A DNA stretch of 19,937 nucleotides from the NCBI GenBank assembly GCA_947454285.1, contig CANGJO010000009.1:1-19937 (forward strand), read 5' to 3'. Positions within the stretch are counted from its first letter, which is position 1; each line of letters begins with the position of its first letter. The notes below the pieces were generated by a model. That model ran no database searches. It worked only from the letters and a program-made list of their open reading frames with translations, and was not told the origin of the DNA. Positions 1 through 7,126 of the stretch are shown here, in pieces. The translations under genes and the position numbers were made by a program. This stretch comes from Microbacteriaceae bacterium. Its GTDB lineage: Bacteria > Actinomycetota > Actinomycetes > Actinomycetales > Microbacteriaceae.

Positions 1-984
1 GTTTGGGCACACCGATCAGGTGAAGCCGTTGTGAATTTGTTGCGTCTTGGAATCACCGCACGCGACATTCTTACTAAGAAGGCTTTTGAAAACGCAATCG
101 CAGTGACCATGGCATTCGGTGGTTCAACCAATGCCGTGCTTCACCTACTTGCAATCGCTCGCGAGGCAGAAGTTGATCTCACTCTTGATGACTTCAACCG
201 CATCGCCGACAAGGTTCCGCACCTTGGCGACCTAAAGCCTTTTGGTCAATACGTAATGACTGACGTTGACCGCGTTGGTGGTGTTCCAGTTGTGATGAAG
301 GCGCTGCTTGATGCAGGTCTAATTCACGGCGATGCACTAACCGTGACCGGCAAGACTGTTGCCGAAAACTTGGAAGGCATTAACCCGCCTGACCCAGACG
401 GCAAAATCATTCGTTCACTGCAGAACCCAATTCACAAGACTGGTGGTATCTCAATTCTCAAGGGAACCATGGCTCCTGAGGGTGCCGTTGTGAAGACCGC
501 TGGTTTTGACCTTGAGGAATTCACCGGCCCAGCTCGCGTATTTGAGCGTGAGCGTGCGGCAATGGATGCGCTAACCGAGGGAAAGATCAATGCCGGCGAC
601 GTAGTGGTTATTCGCTACGAAGGCCCTAAGGGTGGCCCGGGAATGCGCGAGATGTTGGCAATTACCGGAGCAATCAAGGGTGCCGGTTTGGGCAAGGATG
701 TTCTACTATTGACTGACGGACGATTCTCAGGCGGCACAACCGGCCTTTGCATCGGACACATTGCACCAGAGGCCACCGAAGGTGGACCAATTGCTCTGGT
801 TCGCGATGGCGACTTGATTCGAGTCAACATCGCTTCTCGATCGCTCGAACTACTCGTTGAGCCTGAAGAGTTGGCTGCCCGCAAGCAAAATTGGCAGTCT
901 CTTCCACCGCGCTATACCCGAGGCGTTCTCGCGAAATATTCAAAGCTCGTGCACTCTGCAGCAGAGGGCGCGTACTGCGGCTAA
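1..984 (+). CDS. ilvD: Dihydroxy-acid dehydratase, C-terminal part (5' end outside window)
   Basis: The reading frame is open from base 1 and runs to TAA at 982-984, so this is the C-terminal ~327 residues of a protein usually 560-615 aa long. IlvD dehydrates 2,3-dihydroxy-isovalerate and 2,3-dihydroxy-3-methylvalerate to the 2-oxo acids, the third common step of valine and isoleucine synthesis, in the cytoplasm. Visible family motifs are AFGGSTNAVLHLLAIA near the left edge, GPKGGPGMREM, and GRFSGGTTGLCIGHIAPEA with the conserved glycines and Cys. The upstream Fe-S cysteines and true start are not visible. It lies 50 bases before ilvB on the same strand with no terminator between, so it is probably the first known member of an ilvD-ilvB-ilvN-ilvC transcription unit. 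The family call is very secure. Confidence 0.96.
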   Translation, partial: VWAHRSGEAVVNLLRLGITARDILTKKAFENAIAVTMAFGGSTNAVLHLLAIAREAEVDLTLDDFNRIADKVPHLGDLKPFGQYVMTDVDRVGGVPVVMKALLDAGLIHGDALTVTGKTVAENLEGINPPDPDGKIIRSLQNPIHKTGGISILKGTMAPEGAVVKTAGFDLEEFTGPARVFERERAAMDALTEGKINAGDVVVIRYEGPKGGPGMREMLAITGAIKGAGLGKDVLLLTDGRFSGGTTGLCIGHIAPEATEGGPIALVRDGDLIRVNIASRSLELLVEPEELAARKQNWQSLPPRYTRGVLAKYSKLVHSAAEGAYCG

Positions 985-1020
985 TTCGCATTCCGCTTGC
1001 TACATACACGCACAGCTAAC

Positions 1021-1025
1021 GAGGA
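1021..1025 (+). promoter_or_regulatory. Ribosome binding site deciding the ilvB start
   Basis: GAGGA lies 9 nt before the ATG at 1035 but overlaps or abuts the in-frame ATG at 1026, which is therefore too close to be used. This favours the start MANEVLTG over the three-residue longer MNLMANEV form. Confidence 0.6.
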
Positions 1026-1034
1026 ATGAATTTA

Positions 1035-2789
1035 ATGGCTAACGAAGTTCTAACCGGCGCCGCTGCGATTATTCGCAGCCTGGAGATGCTTGGTATTGAG
1101 GACGTTTTTGGTTTGCCGGGCGGCGCAATTTTGCCAACCTACGACCCACTAATGGATTCAAAAAAGATTCGTCACATCTTGGTGCGCCACGAGCAGGGTG
1201 CTGGTCACGCTGCTGAAGGCTACGCATCCGCATCGGGTCGTCTTGGTGTTTGCATTGCAACATCTGGTCCTGGTGCAACCAACTTGGTAACTGCAATTGC
1301 AGATGCCTACATGGACTCTGTTCCACTTCTTGCAATCACCGGCCAGGTTGGCTCAAAGCTAATTGGTACCGATGCTTTCCAGGAAGCGGACATCGTTGGT
1401 ATCACCATGCCAATTACCAAGCACTCATTCTTGGTAACTAAGGCAGAAGATATTCCAGAAACAATTGCGGCTGCGGTAATGATTGCTACCACTGGTCGAC
1501 CTGGTCCGGTTCTGGTTGACATCACTAAAGATGCACAGCAGGGCAAGGCAGAATTCGTTTGGCCACCAAAGGTTGAACTTGCTGGTTACAAGCCAGTGAC
1601 CAAGCCACACGGAAAGCAGATTCAGGCAGCGGCGCAAATGATTGCCGAATCAAAGAAGCCTGTGCTTTACGTTGGTGGCGGTGTAATTCGTGCCGGTGCT
1701 CACAAAGAACTTTTGAAGCTTGCCGAATTGATCAATGCTCCAGTGGTAACCACTCTGATGGCCCGCGGTGCGTTCCCAGATTCACACAAGCAGAACCTTG
1801 GTATGCCTGGCATGCACGGAACCGTTCCTGCGGTAACCGCACTGCAGAAGGCAGACCTACTTATTACTCTTGGCGCTCGTTTCGACGACCGCGTTACCGG
1901 TGACGTGAAGAGCTTCGCGCCTGGTGCAAAGGTAATTCACGTTGACATTGACCCAGCTGAAATTGGCAAGATTCGTTTTGCCGATGTGCCAATCGTTGGC
2001 GATGCCAAAGAAGTTATTACTGAACTAAATGCAGAACTTCCTGCCGCACTCAAGGAATCAAAGCCAGATCTAAAAGAGTGGTGGAGCTTCGTTGACGGTT
2101 TGGTTCAGCGTTACCCGCTTGGTTACACCAGTGCGGGCGACGGCAAACTTTCTCCGCAACACGTGATCGAGCGCATTGGCGAGCTATCGGGTCCGGAAGC
2201 AATTTACGCAGCCGGCGTTGGTCAGCACCAAATGTGGAGCGCACAGTTCATTAAGTACGAGCGTCCAAACTCATGGTTGAACTCTGGCGGCGCCGGAACC
2301 ATGGGTTACTCAGTTCCTGCCGCGATGGGTGCAAAGGTTGGCCAGCCAGATCGTTTGGTTTGGGCAATCGATGGCGATGGTTGTTTCCAGATGACCAACC
2401 AGGAACTTGCCACCTGTGCGATCAACAACATTCCAATCAAGGTTGCGATCATTAACAACTCTTCACTTGGCATGGTGCGTCAGTGGCAGACGCTTTTCTA
2501 CAACGAGCGTTACTCAAACACCGATCTACACACCGGTACCGACGCGTTGATGATCCCAGACTTCGTAAAGCTTGCAGAAGCCTACGGTTGCCTTGCGATT
2601 CGCGTTGAAAAAGAAGAAGAAATCGACGCAGCGATCAAGTTGGCAATTGCTACCAACGACCGCCCCGTAGTTATTGACTTCATCGTTAGCCGTGACTCAA
2701 TGGTTTGGCCAATGGTTGCTGCTGGACTTTCAAACGATGAGGTTCAGTACGCACGCGATGCGGCACCGATCTGGGATGGAGTGGAGTAA
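1035..2789 (+). CDS. ilvB: Acetolactate synthase large (catalytic) subunit
   Basis: This thiamine-diphosphate, FAD and Mg-dependent enzyme condenses pyruvate with pyruvate or 2-oxobutyrate, the first common step of branched-chain amino acid synthesis. The protein is 584 aa, a normal family length. The catalytic Glu is at about residue 53 in RHEQGAGHAAEGYA; the central FAD-binding domain carries GARFDDRVTG; the ThDP motif runs from GDG (447-449) to NN (474-475). The start at 1035 is chosen over the in-frame ATG at 1026 because GAGGA at 1021-1025 is correctly spaced only for 1035. The regulatory subunit ilvN starts 2 bases after its stop, so the two are translationally linked. The 50-base gap after ilvD is too short for a leader-peptide attenuator, and I see no hairpin there. 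Confidence 0.97.
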   Translation: MANEVLTGAAAIIRSLEMLGIEDVFGLPGGAILPTYDPLMDSKKIRHILVRHEQGAGHAAEGYASASGRLGVCIATSGPGATNLVTAIADAYMDSVPLLAITGQVGSKLIGTDAFQEADIVGITMPITKHSFLVTKAEDIPETIAAAVMIATTGRPGPVLVDITKDAQQGKAEFVWPPKVELAGYKPVTKPHGKQIQAAAQMIAESKKPVLYVGGGVIRAGAHKELLKLAELINAPVVTTLMARGAFPDSHKQNLGMPGMHGTVPAVTALQKADLLITLGARFDDRVTGDVKSFAPGAKVIHVDIDPAEIGKIRFADVPIVGDAKEVITELNAELPAALKESKPDLKEWWSFVDGLVQRYPLGYTSAGDGKLSPQHVIERIGELSGPEAIYAAGVGQHQMWSAQFIKYERPNSWLNSGGAGTMGYSVPAAMGAKVGQPDRLVWAIDGDGCFQMTNQELATCAINNIPIKVAIINNSSLGMVRQWQTLFYNERYSNTDLHTGTDALMIPDFVKLAEAYGCLAIRVEKEEEIDAAIKLAIATNDRPVVIDFIVSRDSMVWPMVAAGLSNDEVQYARDAAPIWDGVE

Positions 2790-2791
2790 AG

Positions 2792-3298
2792 ATGTCTAGA
2801 CACGTACTTTCACTATTGGTTGAAGACAAGCCGGGTATCTTGACCCGCGTGGCAGCGCTGTTTGCTCGCCGTGGCTTCAACATTGAATCTTTGGCTGTGG
2901 GTACCACAGAAGTAGAGGGCCTTTCACGAATCACCGTCGTGGTTGGTGTTGAGGGAGCCCCGCTAGAGCAGGTAACCAAGCAGCTAAACAAGCTGATCAA
3001 CGTGATCAAAGTGGTTGAACTAGAGGCCGAACAAGCCGTTCAGCGCGACCACATGTTGATCAAGGTCCGCACCGATGCGTCGACTCGCTCAGCAGTTCTC
3101 GAGGCAGTAACCTTATTCCGTGCACGCGTTATCGATGTTGTGAGCGATGCACTAATCATTGAGGTCACTGGCGACACAGCCAAATGTGCGGCCTTCATCA
3201 AGGTTTTGGAACCATTCGGCATCAAGGAATTGGTTCAATCAGGTGTTCTGGCAATGGGTCGAGGCTCAAAGTCAATCACCGAAAAAGTATTGAAGTAA
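2792..3298 (+). CDS. ilvN: Acetolactate synthase small (regulatory) subunit
   Basis: A 168-aa protein with the N-terminal ACT domain of IlvN/IlvH: LSLLVEDKPGILTRVAALF at residues 6-24 followed by RRGFNIESLAVG, then a second ACT-like C-terminal domain (residues ~80-160). It activates the IlvB catalytic subunit and confers valine feedback inhibition in characterised homologues. It starts 2 nt after the ilvB stop; GGAGTGGAG at the end of ilvB serves as its ribosome binding site. Length matches the actinobacterial family (about 165-172 aa). It is followed by a 67-base A-rich spacer before ilvC with no terminator. Confidence 0.96.
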   Translation: MSRHVLSLLVEDKPGILTRVAALFARRGFNIESLAVGTTEVEGLSRITVVVGVEGAPLEQVTKQLNKLINVIKVVELEAEQAVQRDHMLIKVRTDASTRSAVLEAVTLFRARVIDVVSDALIIEVTGDTAKCAAFIKVLEPFGIKELVQSGVLAMGRGSKSITEKVLK

Positions 3299-3365
3299 AA
3301 ATCTTCAAAACAAAAATGCTTCAACAAAAAGAAAACATGCTTCATTAAAAACAAGGAGAAACAAA
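3299..3365 (+). promoter_or_regulatory. A-rich ilvN-ilvC spacer with repeated ATGCTTCA and strong RBS
   Basis: This 67-base spacer is strongly A-rich, contains few G residues and has no hairpin. ATGCTTCA occurs at 3316-3323 and again at 3337-3344 (21-base period), with a partial copy around 3303-3307. AAGGAG at 3353-3358 is a near-perfect Shine-Dalgarno 7 nt before the GTG start of ilvC. I read it as an unstructured leader favouring high translation of ilvC; an internal promoter or RNA-processing site is possible but not shown. Confidence 0.5.
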
Positions 3366-4391
3366 GTGGCTGAAATCTTTTATGACAAGGATGCAGACCT
3401 TTCGATCATTCAGGGTCGCAAAGTTGCAGTACTTGGCTATGGTTCACAGGGACACGCACACTCACTAAACCTGAAGGACTCAGGCGTAGATGTAGTTGTT
3501 GGTCTTCCTGCAACTTCAAAGTCAAAGGCAAAGGCAGAAGCTGCTGGCCTAAAGGTGCTTACCCCAGCTGAAGCTTCAGCATGGGCAGACGTAATCGTGG
3601 TGCTTGCACCAGACCCACGTCAGCGCGACCTTTACAACCAGGACATCGAGCCAAACCTAACTGCAGGTAAGGCACTTGTTTTCGGTCACGGTTTTGCAAT
3701 TCGCTACGGCTACATCACAGCTCCTGAGGGCGTTGACGTGTTCCTAGTTGCTCCAAAGGGCCCAGGTCACTTGGTTCGTCGTGAGTACGAGGGTGGTCGT
3801 GGTGTTCCAAACCTTATTGCGATTCACCAGAACGCAACCGGTTCAGCTTTTGAACTAGGTCTTTCATACTCAAAGGCAATCGGTGGTACCCGTGCGGGAA
3901 CCATCAAGACCACTTTTGCTGAAGAGACTGAGACTGACTTGTTCGGTGAGCAGGCTGTTCTTTGTGGTGGAGCATCACAGCTAATCCAGTACGGTTTCGA
4001 GACTCTAACCGAAGCTGGTTACCAGCCTGAGGTTGCTTACTTCGAGGTTCTGCACGAGTTGAAGCTAATCGTTGACCTTATGTACGAGGGTGGAATCGCA
4101 AAGCAGCGTTGGTCAGTTTCTGACACCGCTGAGTACGGTGACTACATCTCAGGTCCACGCGTAATTGGCCCAGAGGTTAAGGACCGCATGCGCGATGTTC
4201 TAACCGATATCCAGGACGGCACCTTCGCTAAGCGTTTCGTTGCTGACCAGGATGCAGGTGCTCCAGAGTTCCTAGCGCTACGCGCTAAGGGCGAGGCTCA
4301 CCCAATCGAGGCAGTAGGCCGCACCTTGCGCAAGCTGTTCTCATGGATCAAGAACGCAGATGACTACCAGGAAGGTGTTGCTGCTCGCTAA
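3366..4391 (+). CDS. ilvC: Ketol-acid reductoisomerase (class I, NADP-type)
   Basis: IlvC isomerises and reduces 2-acetolactate or 2-aceto-2-hydroxybutyrate with NADPH and Mg. The 341-aa length is that of the short class I enzyme. The Rossmann motif GYGSQGHAHSLNLKDSG lies at 24-40; the metal-binding acidic residues fall at D191, E195, E227 and E231, and H108 and K131 of the active site are present. It starts with GTG, supported by AAGGAG at 3353-3358. Codon use is extreme: 11 of 29 Leu codons are CTA, with no CTC, and 13 of 15 Ser codons are TCA, which suggests very high expression in this organism. It is the last gene of the ilv unit, followed by a strong terminator. Confidence 0.97.
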   Translation: MAEIFYDKDADLSIIQGRKVAVLGYGSQGHAHSLNLKDSGVDVVVGLPATSKSKAKAEAAGLKVLTPAEASAWADVIVVLAPDPRQRDLYNQDIEPNLTAGKALVFGHGFAIRYGYITAPEGVDVFLVAPKGPGHLVRREYEGGRGVPNLIAIHQNATGSAFELGLSYSKAIGGTRAGTIKTTFAEETETDLFGEQAVLCGGASQLIQYGFETLTEAGYQPEVAYFEVLHELKLIVDLMYEGGIAKQRWSVSDTAEYGDYISGPRVIGPEVKDRMRDVLTDIQDGTFAKRFVADQDAGAPEFLALRAKGEAHPIEAVGRTLRKLFSWIKNADDYQEGVAAR

Positions 4392-4421
4392 GCGAAAGCA
4401 CCCAGCCCAAGTTTTCTTTAG

Positions 4422-4458
4422 AAAGGCACCCCACCAACAAGGCGGGGTGCCTTTTCTT
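4422..4458 (+). terminator. Rho-independent terminator of the ilv unit
   Basis: The stem AAAGGCACCCC (4422-4432) pairs perfectly with GGGGTGCCTTT (4444-4454), and two further C-G pairs close a short AACAA loop after one mismatch. A T-rich tail follows. It lies 31 bases after the ilvC stop and is the strongest intrinsic terminator in the window. Confidence 0.92.
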
Positions 4459-4464
4459 ATTGGC

Positions 4465-4470
4465 TAGAAT
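4465..4470 (+). promoter_or_regulatory. Candidate -10 element for serA
   Basis: TAGAAT directly after the ilvC terminator fits the actinobacterial TANNNT -10 type and would give a start about 55-60 bases before the serA TTG. No good -35 is visible because that position falls in the terminator stem. Confidence 0.4.
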
Positions 4471-4521
4471 TAGGGGAGTACCTCGTCGGTGTCGCCGCGG
4501 GCAAACTTTCCACCACCAATC

Positions 4522-4526
4522 AAGGA
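4522..4526 (+). promoter_or_regulatory. Ribosome binding site deciding the serA TTG start
   Basis: AAGGA lies exactly 7 nt before TTG at 4534. The alternative GTG at 4489 has no purine-rich sequence at the right distance. Confidence 0.65.
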
Positions 4527-4533
4527 CTTCCCA

Positions 4534-6123
4534 TTGTCTAAGCCAGTAGTTCTAATTGCCGAAGAGCTTTCTCCGGCAACCGTTGAGGCCCTAGGTCCAG
4601 ATTTCGACGTCGTAAACGTAGATGGCACCGATCGTGCCGCCCTGCTAAAGGCTCTGGCCAACGCAGACGCAATCTTGGTTCGTTCGGCTACTCAGGTAGA
4701 TGCCGAGGCAATTGCCGCAGCACCAAAGCTAAAGGTTGTTGCTCGAGCTGGTGTTGGTCTAGACAACGTAGACATCAAGGCGGCAACTACCGCAGGTGTA
4801 ATGGTGGTAAACGCTCCAACTTCAAACGTAGTTTCAGCAGCCGAGCTTGCAATCGCGCAGATGCTTGGCCTTGCTCGTCACATTCCAGATGCCAACGCAT
4901 CATTGAAGCGCGACGAATGGAAGCGCTCACAGTTCACCGGTGTTGAGCTTTACGAAAAGACCGTGGGTATCGTGGGCCTTGGCCGCATTGGTGGCCTAGT
5001 TGCTGCTCGTCTTGCTGGCTTTGGTGTTGAACTAATTGGTTATGACCCATACATCACTCCTGCACGCGCAGAGCAGATGGGCGTAAAGCTAGCCACCCTA
5101 GAAGAAGTAATGAAGCAGTCAGACTTCATCACCATTCACATTCCAAAGACCCCTGAGACCACCGGCATGATCGGTGAGGCCCAGTTCAAGATCGCAAAGC
5201 CAAACTTGCGCATCGTTAACTGTTCACGCGGTGGCATCATCGACGAAGACGCACTGTTCAAGGCACTAAGCACCAACCAGATTGCCGGTGCCGGTCTAGA
5301 CGTTTTCGTAAACGAGCCACCAAAGGGTTCACCGCTACTTGGCTTGCCAAACATTTTGGTAACTCCACACCTTGGTGCATCAACCGATGAAGCACAGGAG
5401 AAGGCTGGTATCTCAGTTGCGAAGTCAGTTCGACTGGCGCTCGCCGGAGATCTAGTTCCTGATGCAGTAAACGTTGCCGGTGGAAACATCGACGCATCGG
5501 TAAAGCCTGGCATCGCGCTGATTGAAAAACTTGGTCAGGTGTTGTTCGGAATTTCTGGCGGATCTGTTTCTGCAATTGAGGTTGAGGTTCGTGGCGAGAT
5601 CGCTGCGCACGATGTATCGGTGTTGAAGCTTGCCGGTCTAAAGGGCTTCTTCCAGAACGCAGTTACCGAGCAGGTTTCATACGTGAACGCTCCGCTAATG
5701 GCAGAGCAGCGCGGCATTGACGTGAAGCTAACCGTTGACGCCAAGTCAGACGAGTACCGCAACGTCACCACAATCAAGGCAACCCTCACCGATGGCACTA
5801 GCGCATCTGTCTCTGGCACCGTGATTGGTCCAAAGCTGCACCAGAAGATTGTGAACATCAATGGCTATGACGTGGAGCTTGGTCTTGCTGAGCACCTAGT
5901 GCTGATGGTTTACGCAGACCGTCCTGGAATTGTTGCTGTTTACGGCAAGGCTTTTGCAGATGCCAACATCAACATTGCAGCGATGCAGATTGCTCGCCAG
6001 CAAAAGGGGGGCAAGGCGCTTTCAGTAATTACAGTTGACTCTCCGGTTGATGCAGCAGTGCTTGAAGAAGTGCGCGTTGCAATCAAGGCGGACGTCATGA
6101 AGGCAATCGACATCATCGGTTAA
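4534..6123 (+). CDS. serA: D-3-phosphoglycerate dehydrogenase (long, ACT-domain form)
   Basis: SerA oxidises 3-phosphoglycerate with NAD, the first step of serine synthesis. With the TTG start at 4534 the protein begins MSKPVVLIAEEL and is 529 aa, close to the mycobacterial enzyme (528 aa as I recall it); the GTG at 4489 would add 15 residues not seen in the family and lacks an RBS. Order: substrate-binding half; NAD-binding Rossmann core with GIVGLGRIGG; active-site CSRGG, FVNEPP and TPHLGAST (catalytic His); the intervening allosteric-substrate-binding domain; and a C-terminal ACT domain starting near LVLMVYADRPGIVAVYG. It is the first gene after the ilvC terminator and is followed by the rhodanese gene after 27 bases. 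Confidence 0.95.
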   Translation: MSKPVVLIAEELSPATVEALGPDFDVVNVDGTDRAALLKALANADAILVRSATQVDAEAIAAAPKLKVVARAGVGLDNVDIKAATTAGVMVVNAPTSNVVSAAELAIAQMLGLARHIPDANASLKRDEWKRSQFTGVELYEKTVGIVGLGRIGGLVAARLAGFGVELIGYDPYITPARAEQMGVKLATLEEVMKQSDFITIHIPKTPETTGMIGEAQFKIAKPNLRIVNCSRGGIIDEDALFKALSTNQIAGAGLDVFVNEPPKGSPLLGLPNILVTPHLGASTDEAQEKAGISVAKSVRLALAGDLVPDAVNVAGGNIDASVKPGIALIEKLGQVLFGISGGSVSAIEVEVRGEIAAHDVSVLKLAGLKGFFQNAVTEQVSYVNAPLMAEQRGIDVKLTVDAKSDEYRNVTTIKATLTDGTSASVSGTVIGPKLHQKIVNINGYDVELGLAEHLVLMVYADRPGIVAVYGKAFADANINIAAMQIARQQKGGKALSVITVDSPVDAAVLEEVRVAIKADVMKAIDIIG

Positions 6124-6150
6124 TCCCGATACCAAATCAAAGGAAAATCA

Positions 6151-6420
6151 ATGGCTCTAATTCTTGACGTACGTACCCCAGCCGAGGTTGCAGAGGGTCA
6201 CCTAGAGGGCGCACTATTTGTTGACTTCTTGGCCGATGACTTTCGCGACAAGGTAGTTGAGCTAGACAAGTCTGCTGACTACGTTGTGCACTGCCGCTCA
6301 GGTAACCGTTCTGGCCAGGCCGTAGTAATCATGGCCGAGCTTGGTTTCACCGGTGAGCTAGTAAACGGTGGCGGTCTTGAAGACGCAGCCGCTTCAACTG
6401 GCCTTTCAATCGTTCAATAA
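6151..6420 (+). CDS. Single-domain rhodanese-like sulfurtransferase
   Basis: An 89-aa protein made almost wholly of one rhodanese fold. It starts directly in the LILDVRTPAEVAEGHLEGA element, and the active-site loop is CRSGNRS with Cys48, the residue that would carry the persulfide. The loop is intact, so it is probably catalytically competent in sulfane-sulfur transfer. No signal peptide is present, so it is cytoplasmic. AAAGGAAA sits about 6 bases before the ATG. It follows serA by 27 bases without a terminator and precedes a methyltransferase by 20 bases, so the three may be cotranscribed. The physiological sulfur donor and acceptor cannot be told from sequence. Confidence 0.88.
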   Translation: MALILDVRTPAEVAEGHLEGALFVDFLADDFRDKVVELDKSADYVVHCRSGNRSGQAVVIMAELGFTGELVNGGGLEDAAASTGLSIVQ

Positions 6421-6440
6421 TTTAGCGCTGAGTAATCGCG

Positions 6441-7067
6441 ATGATTGATTCGTCATACTGGGACGCCAAGTATGACGTCGACAATTTCATCTACACCAAA
6501 GACGTCAACCGTTTCGTAAAGGAATACTGCGAACCGCTACTTGAAAAAATTGGTAGGACCGGAAAAGTAATTGACCTTGCCGGTGGCGAAGGTCGTAACT
6601 CAGTTTGGTTCGCCGAACACGGTTGGCAAGCAGAAAACGTCGACTTCTCTGGCAAAGCGCTAACCAAGTTCTTAGCATTTGCCGAAGAACGCGGCGTAAG
6701 CGAATTGTGTTTCGCCAATCGCGCAGATGCCACCGGATTTGAATCGGTTTTGATGCCGGTAGACATTGGTGTTTGCGCCTACCTGCAGATTCCGCAGCCT
6801 GATCTATTTGATGCCCTCGATAACTTGATTGAAAACATTAAGCGCGGGGGATACCTGATGGGTGTTTGGCACGCTCGCGAAAATCTGGTTGAAGGCTTCG
6901 GCGGTCCGCAAGATCCAGCCGTTCTGCCAACCGCCAGCGAACTGCGCGAATTCTTGGAGCAGTACCCACTTGAGATTGAGTTCCTTGGAAATCGCGATGG
7001 TCAAGTGCAAACCAAAGAGGGTCTAAAGCCTTCAACCACCTTGGTGCTGCTGGCCAAGCTGGTTTAG
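6441..7067 (+). CDS. Class I SAM-dependent methyltransferase (TehB-like)
   Basis: A 208-aa cytoplasmic protein with the Rossmann-type methyltransferase motif I DLAGGEGRNSVWFA (residues 45-58) and an acidic residue at the end of strand 2 (D68 in NVDFSGKAL). The opening SSYWDAKYDVDNFIY resembles the TehB/thiopurine-methyltransferase-like group, in which W-D-x-x-Y precedes the SAM domain. The substrate is not determinable; small thiols or metalloid ions are the group's usual suspects, which would suit the neighbouring rhodanese, but that is inference. No clear Shine-Dalgarno precedes the ATG (only GAG about 10 nt upstream), so it may depend on reinitiation after the rhodanese gene. Its TAG stop overlaps the dyad upstream of leuB. 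Confidence 0.85.
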   Translation: MIDSSYWDAKYDVDNFIYTKDVNRFVKEYCEPLLEKIGRTGKVIDLAGGEGRNSVWFAEHGWQAENVDFSGKALTKFLAFAEERGVSELCFANRADATGFESVLMPVDIGVCAYLQIPQPDLFDALDNLIENIKRGGYLMGVWHARENLVEGFGGPQDPAVLPTASELREFLEQYPLEIEFLGNRDGQVQTKEGLKPSTTLVLLAKLV

Positions 7068-7094
7068 CCATAAAGGCCGTGCTTTAGCGATAAA
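7063..7094. promoter_or_regulatory. 32-bp symmetrical dyad, candidate operator for leuB
   Basis: Two near-identical 12-mers, TTTAGCCATAAA (7063-7074) and TTTAGCGATAAA (7083-7094), lie with centres 20 bp apart. Each is an interrupted palindrome (TTTA-N4-TAAA), and the whole is also a dyad: TTTA-N4-TAAAG-N6-CTTTA-N4-TAAA. The right copy overlaps the probable -10 of leuB. This is the geometry of a dimer-of-dimers operator on one DNA face. The binding protein is unknown. Confidence 0.4.
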
Positions 7095-7096
7095 CT
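7091..7096 (+). promoter_or_regulatory. Candidate -10 element for leuB
   Basis: TAAACT is 30 bases before the leuB TTG and identical to the hexamer upstream of leuC. It would give a leader of about 24 nt that includes the GGGAG ribosome binding site at 7116-7120. No convincing -35 is seen. Confidence 0.45.
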
Positions 7097-7126
7097 CGGT
7101 AAAAATAAGAGCACTGGGAGCTTCAA

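Noticed and set aside
1026..1034. Longer ilvB start (MNLMANEV)
   Set aside because: GAGGA at 1021-1025 abuts this ATG, leaving no spacing, but is correctly placed for ATG 1035.
985..1034. Possible attenuator or leader peptide upstream of ilvB
   Set aside because: The gap is 50 bases, contains no hairpin and no short ORF rich in Leu, Val or Ile codons.
5136..5513. 125-codon reverse open frame inside serA
   Set aside because: It is a shadow of the serA frame with no motif and no promoter; the serA product is intact across it.
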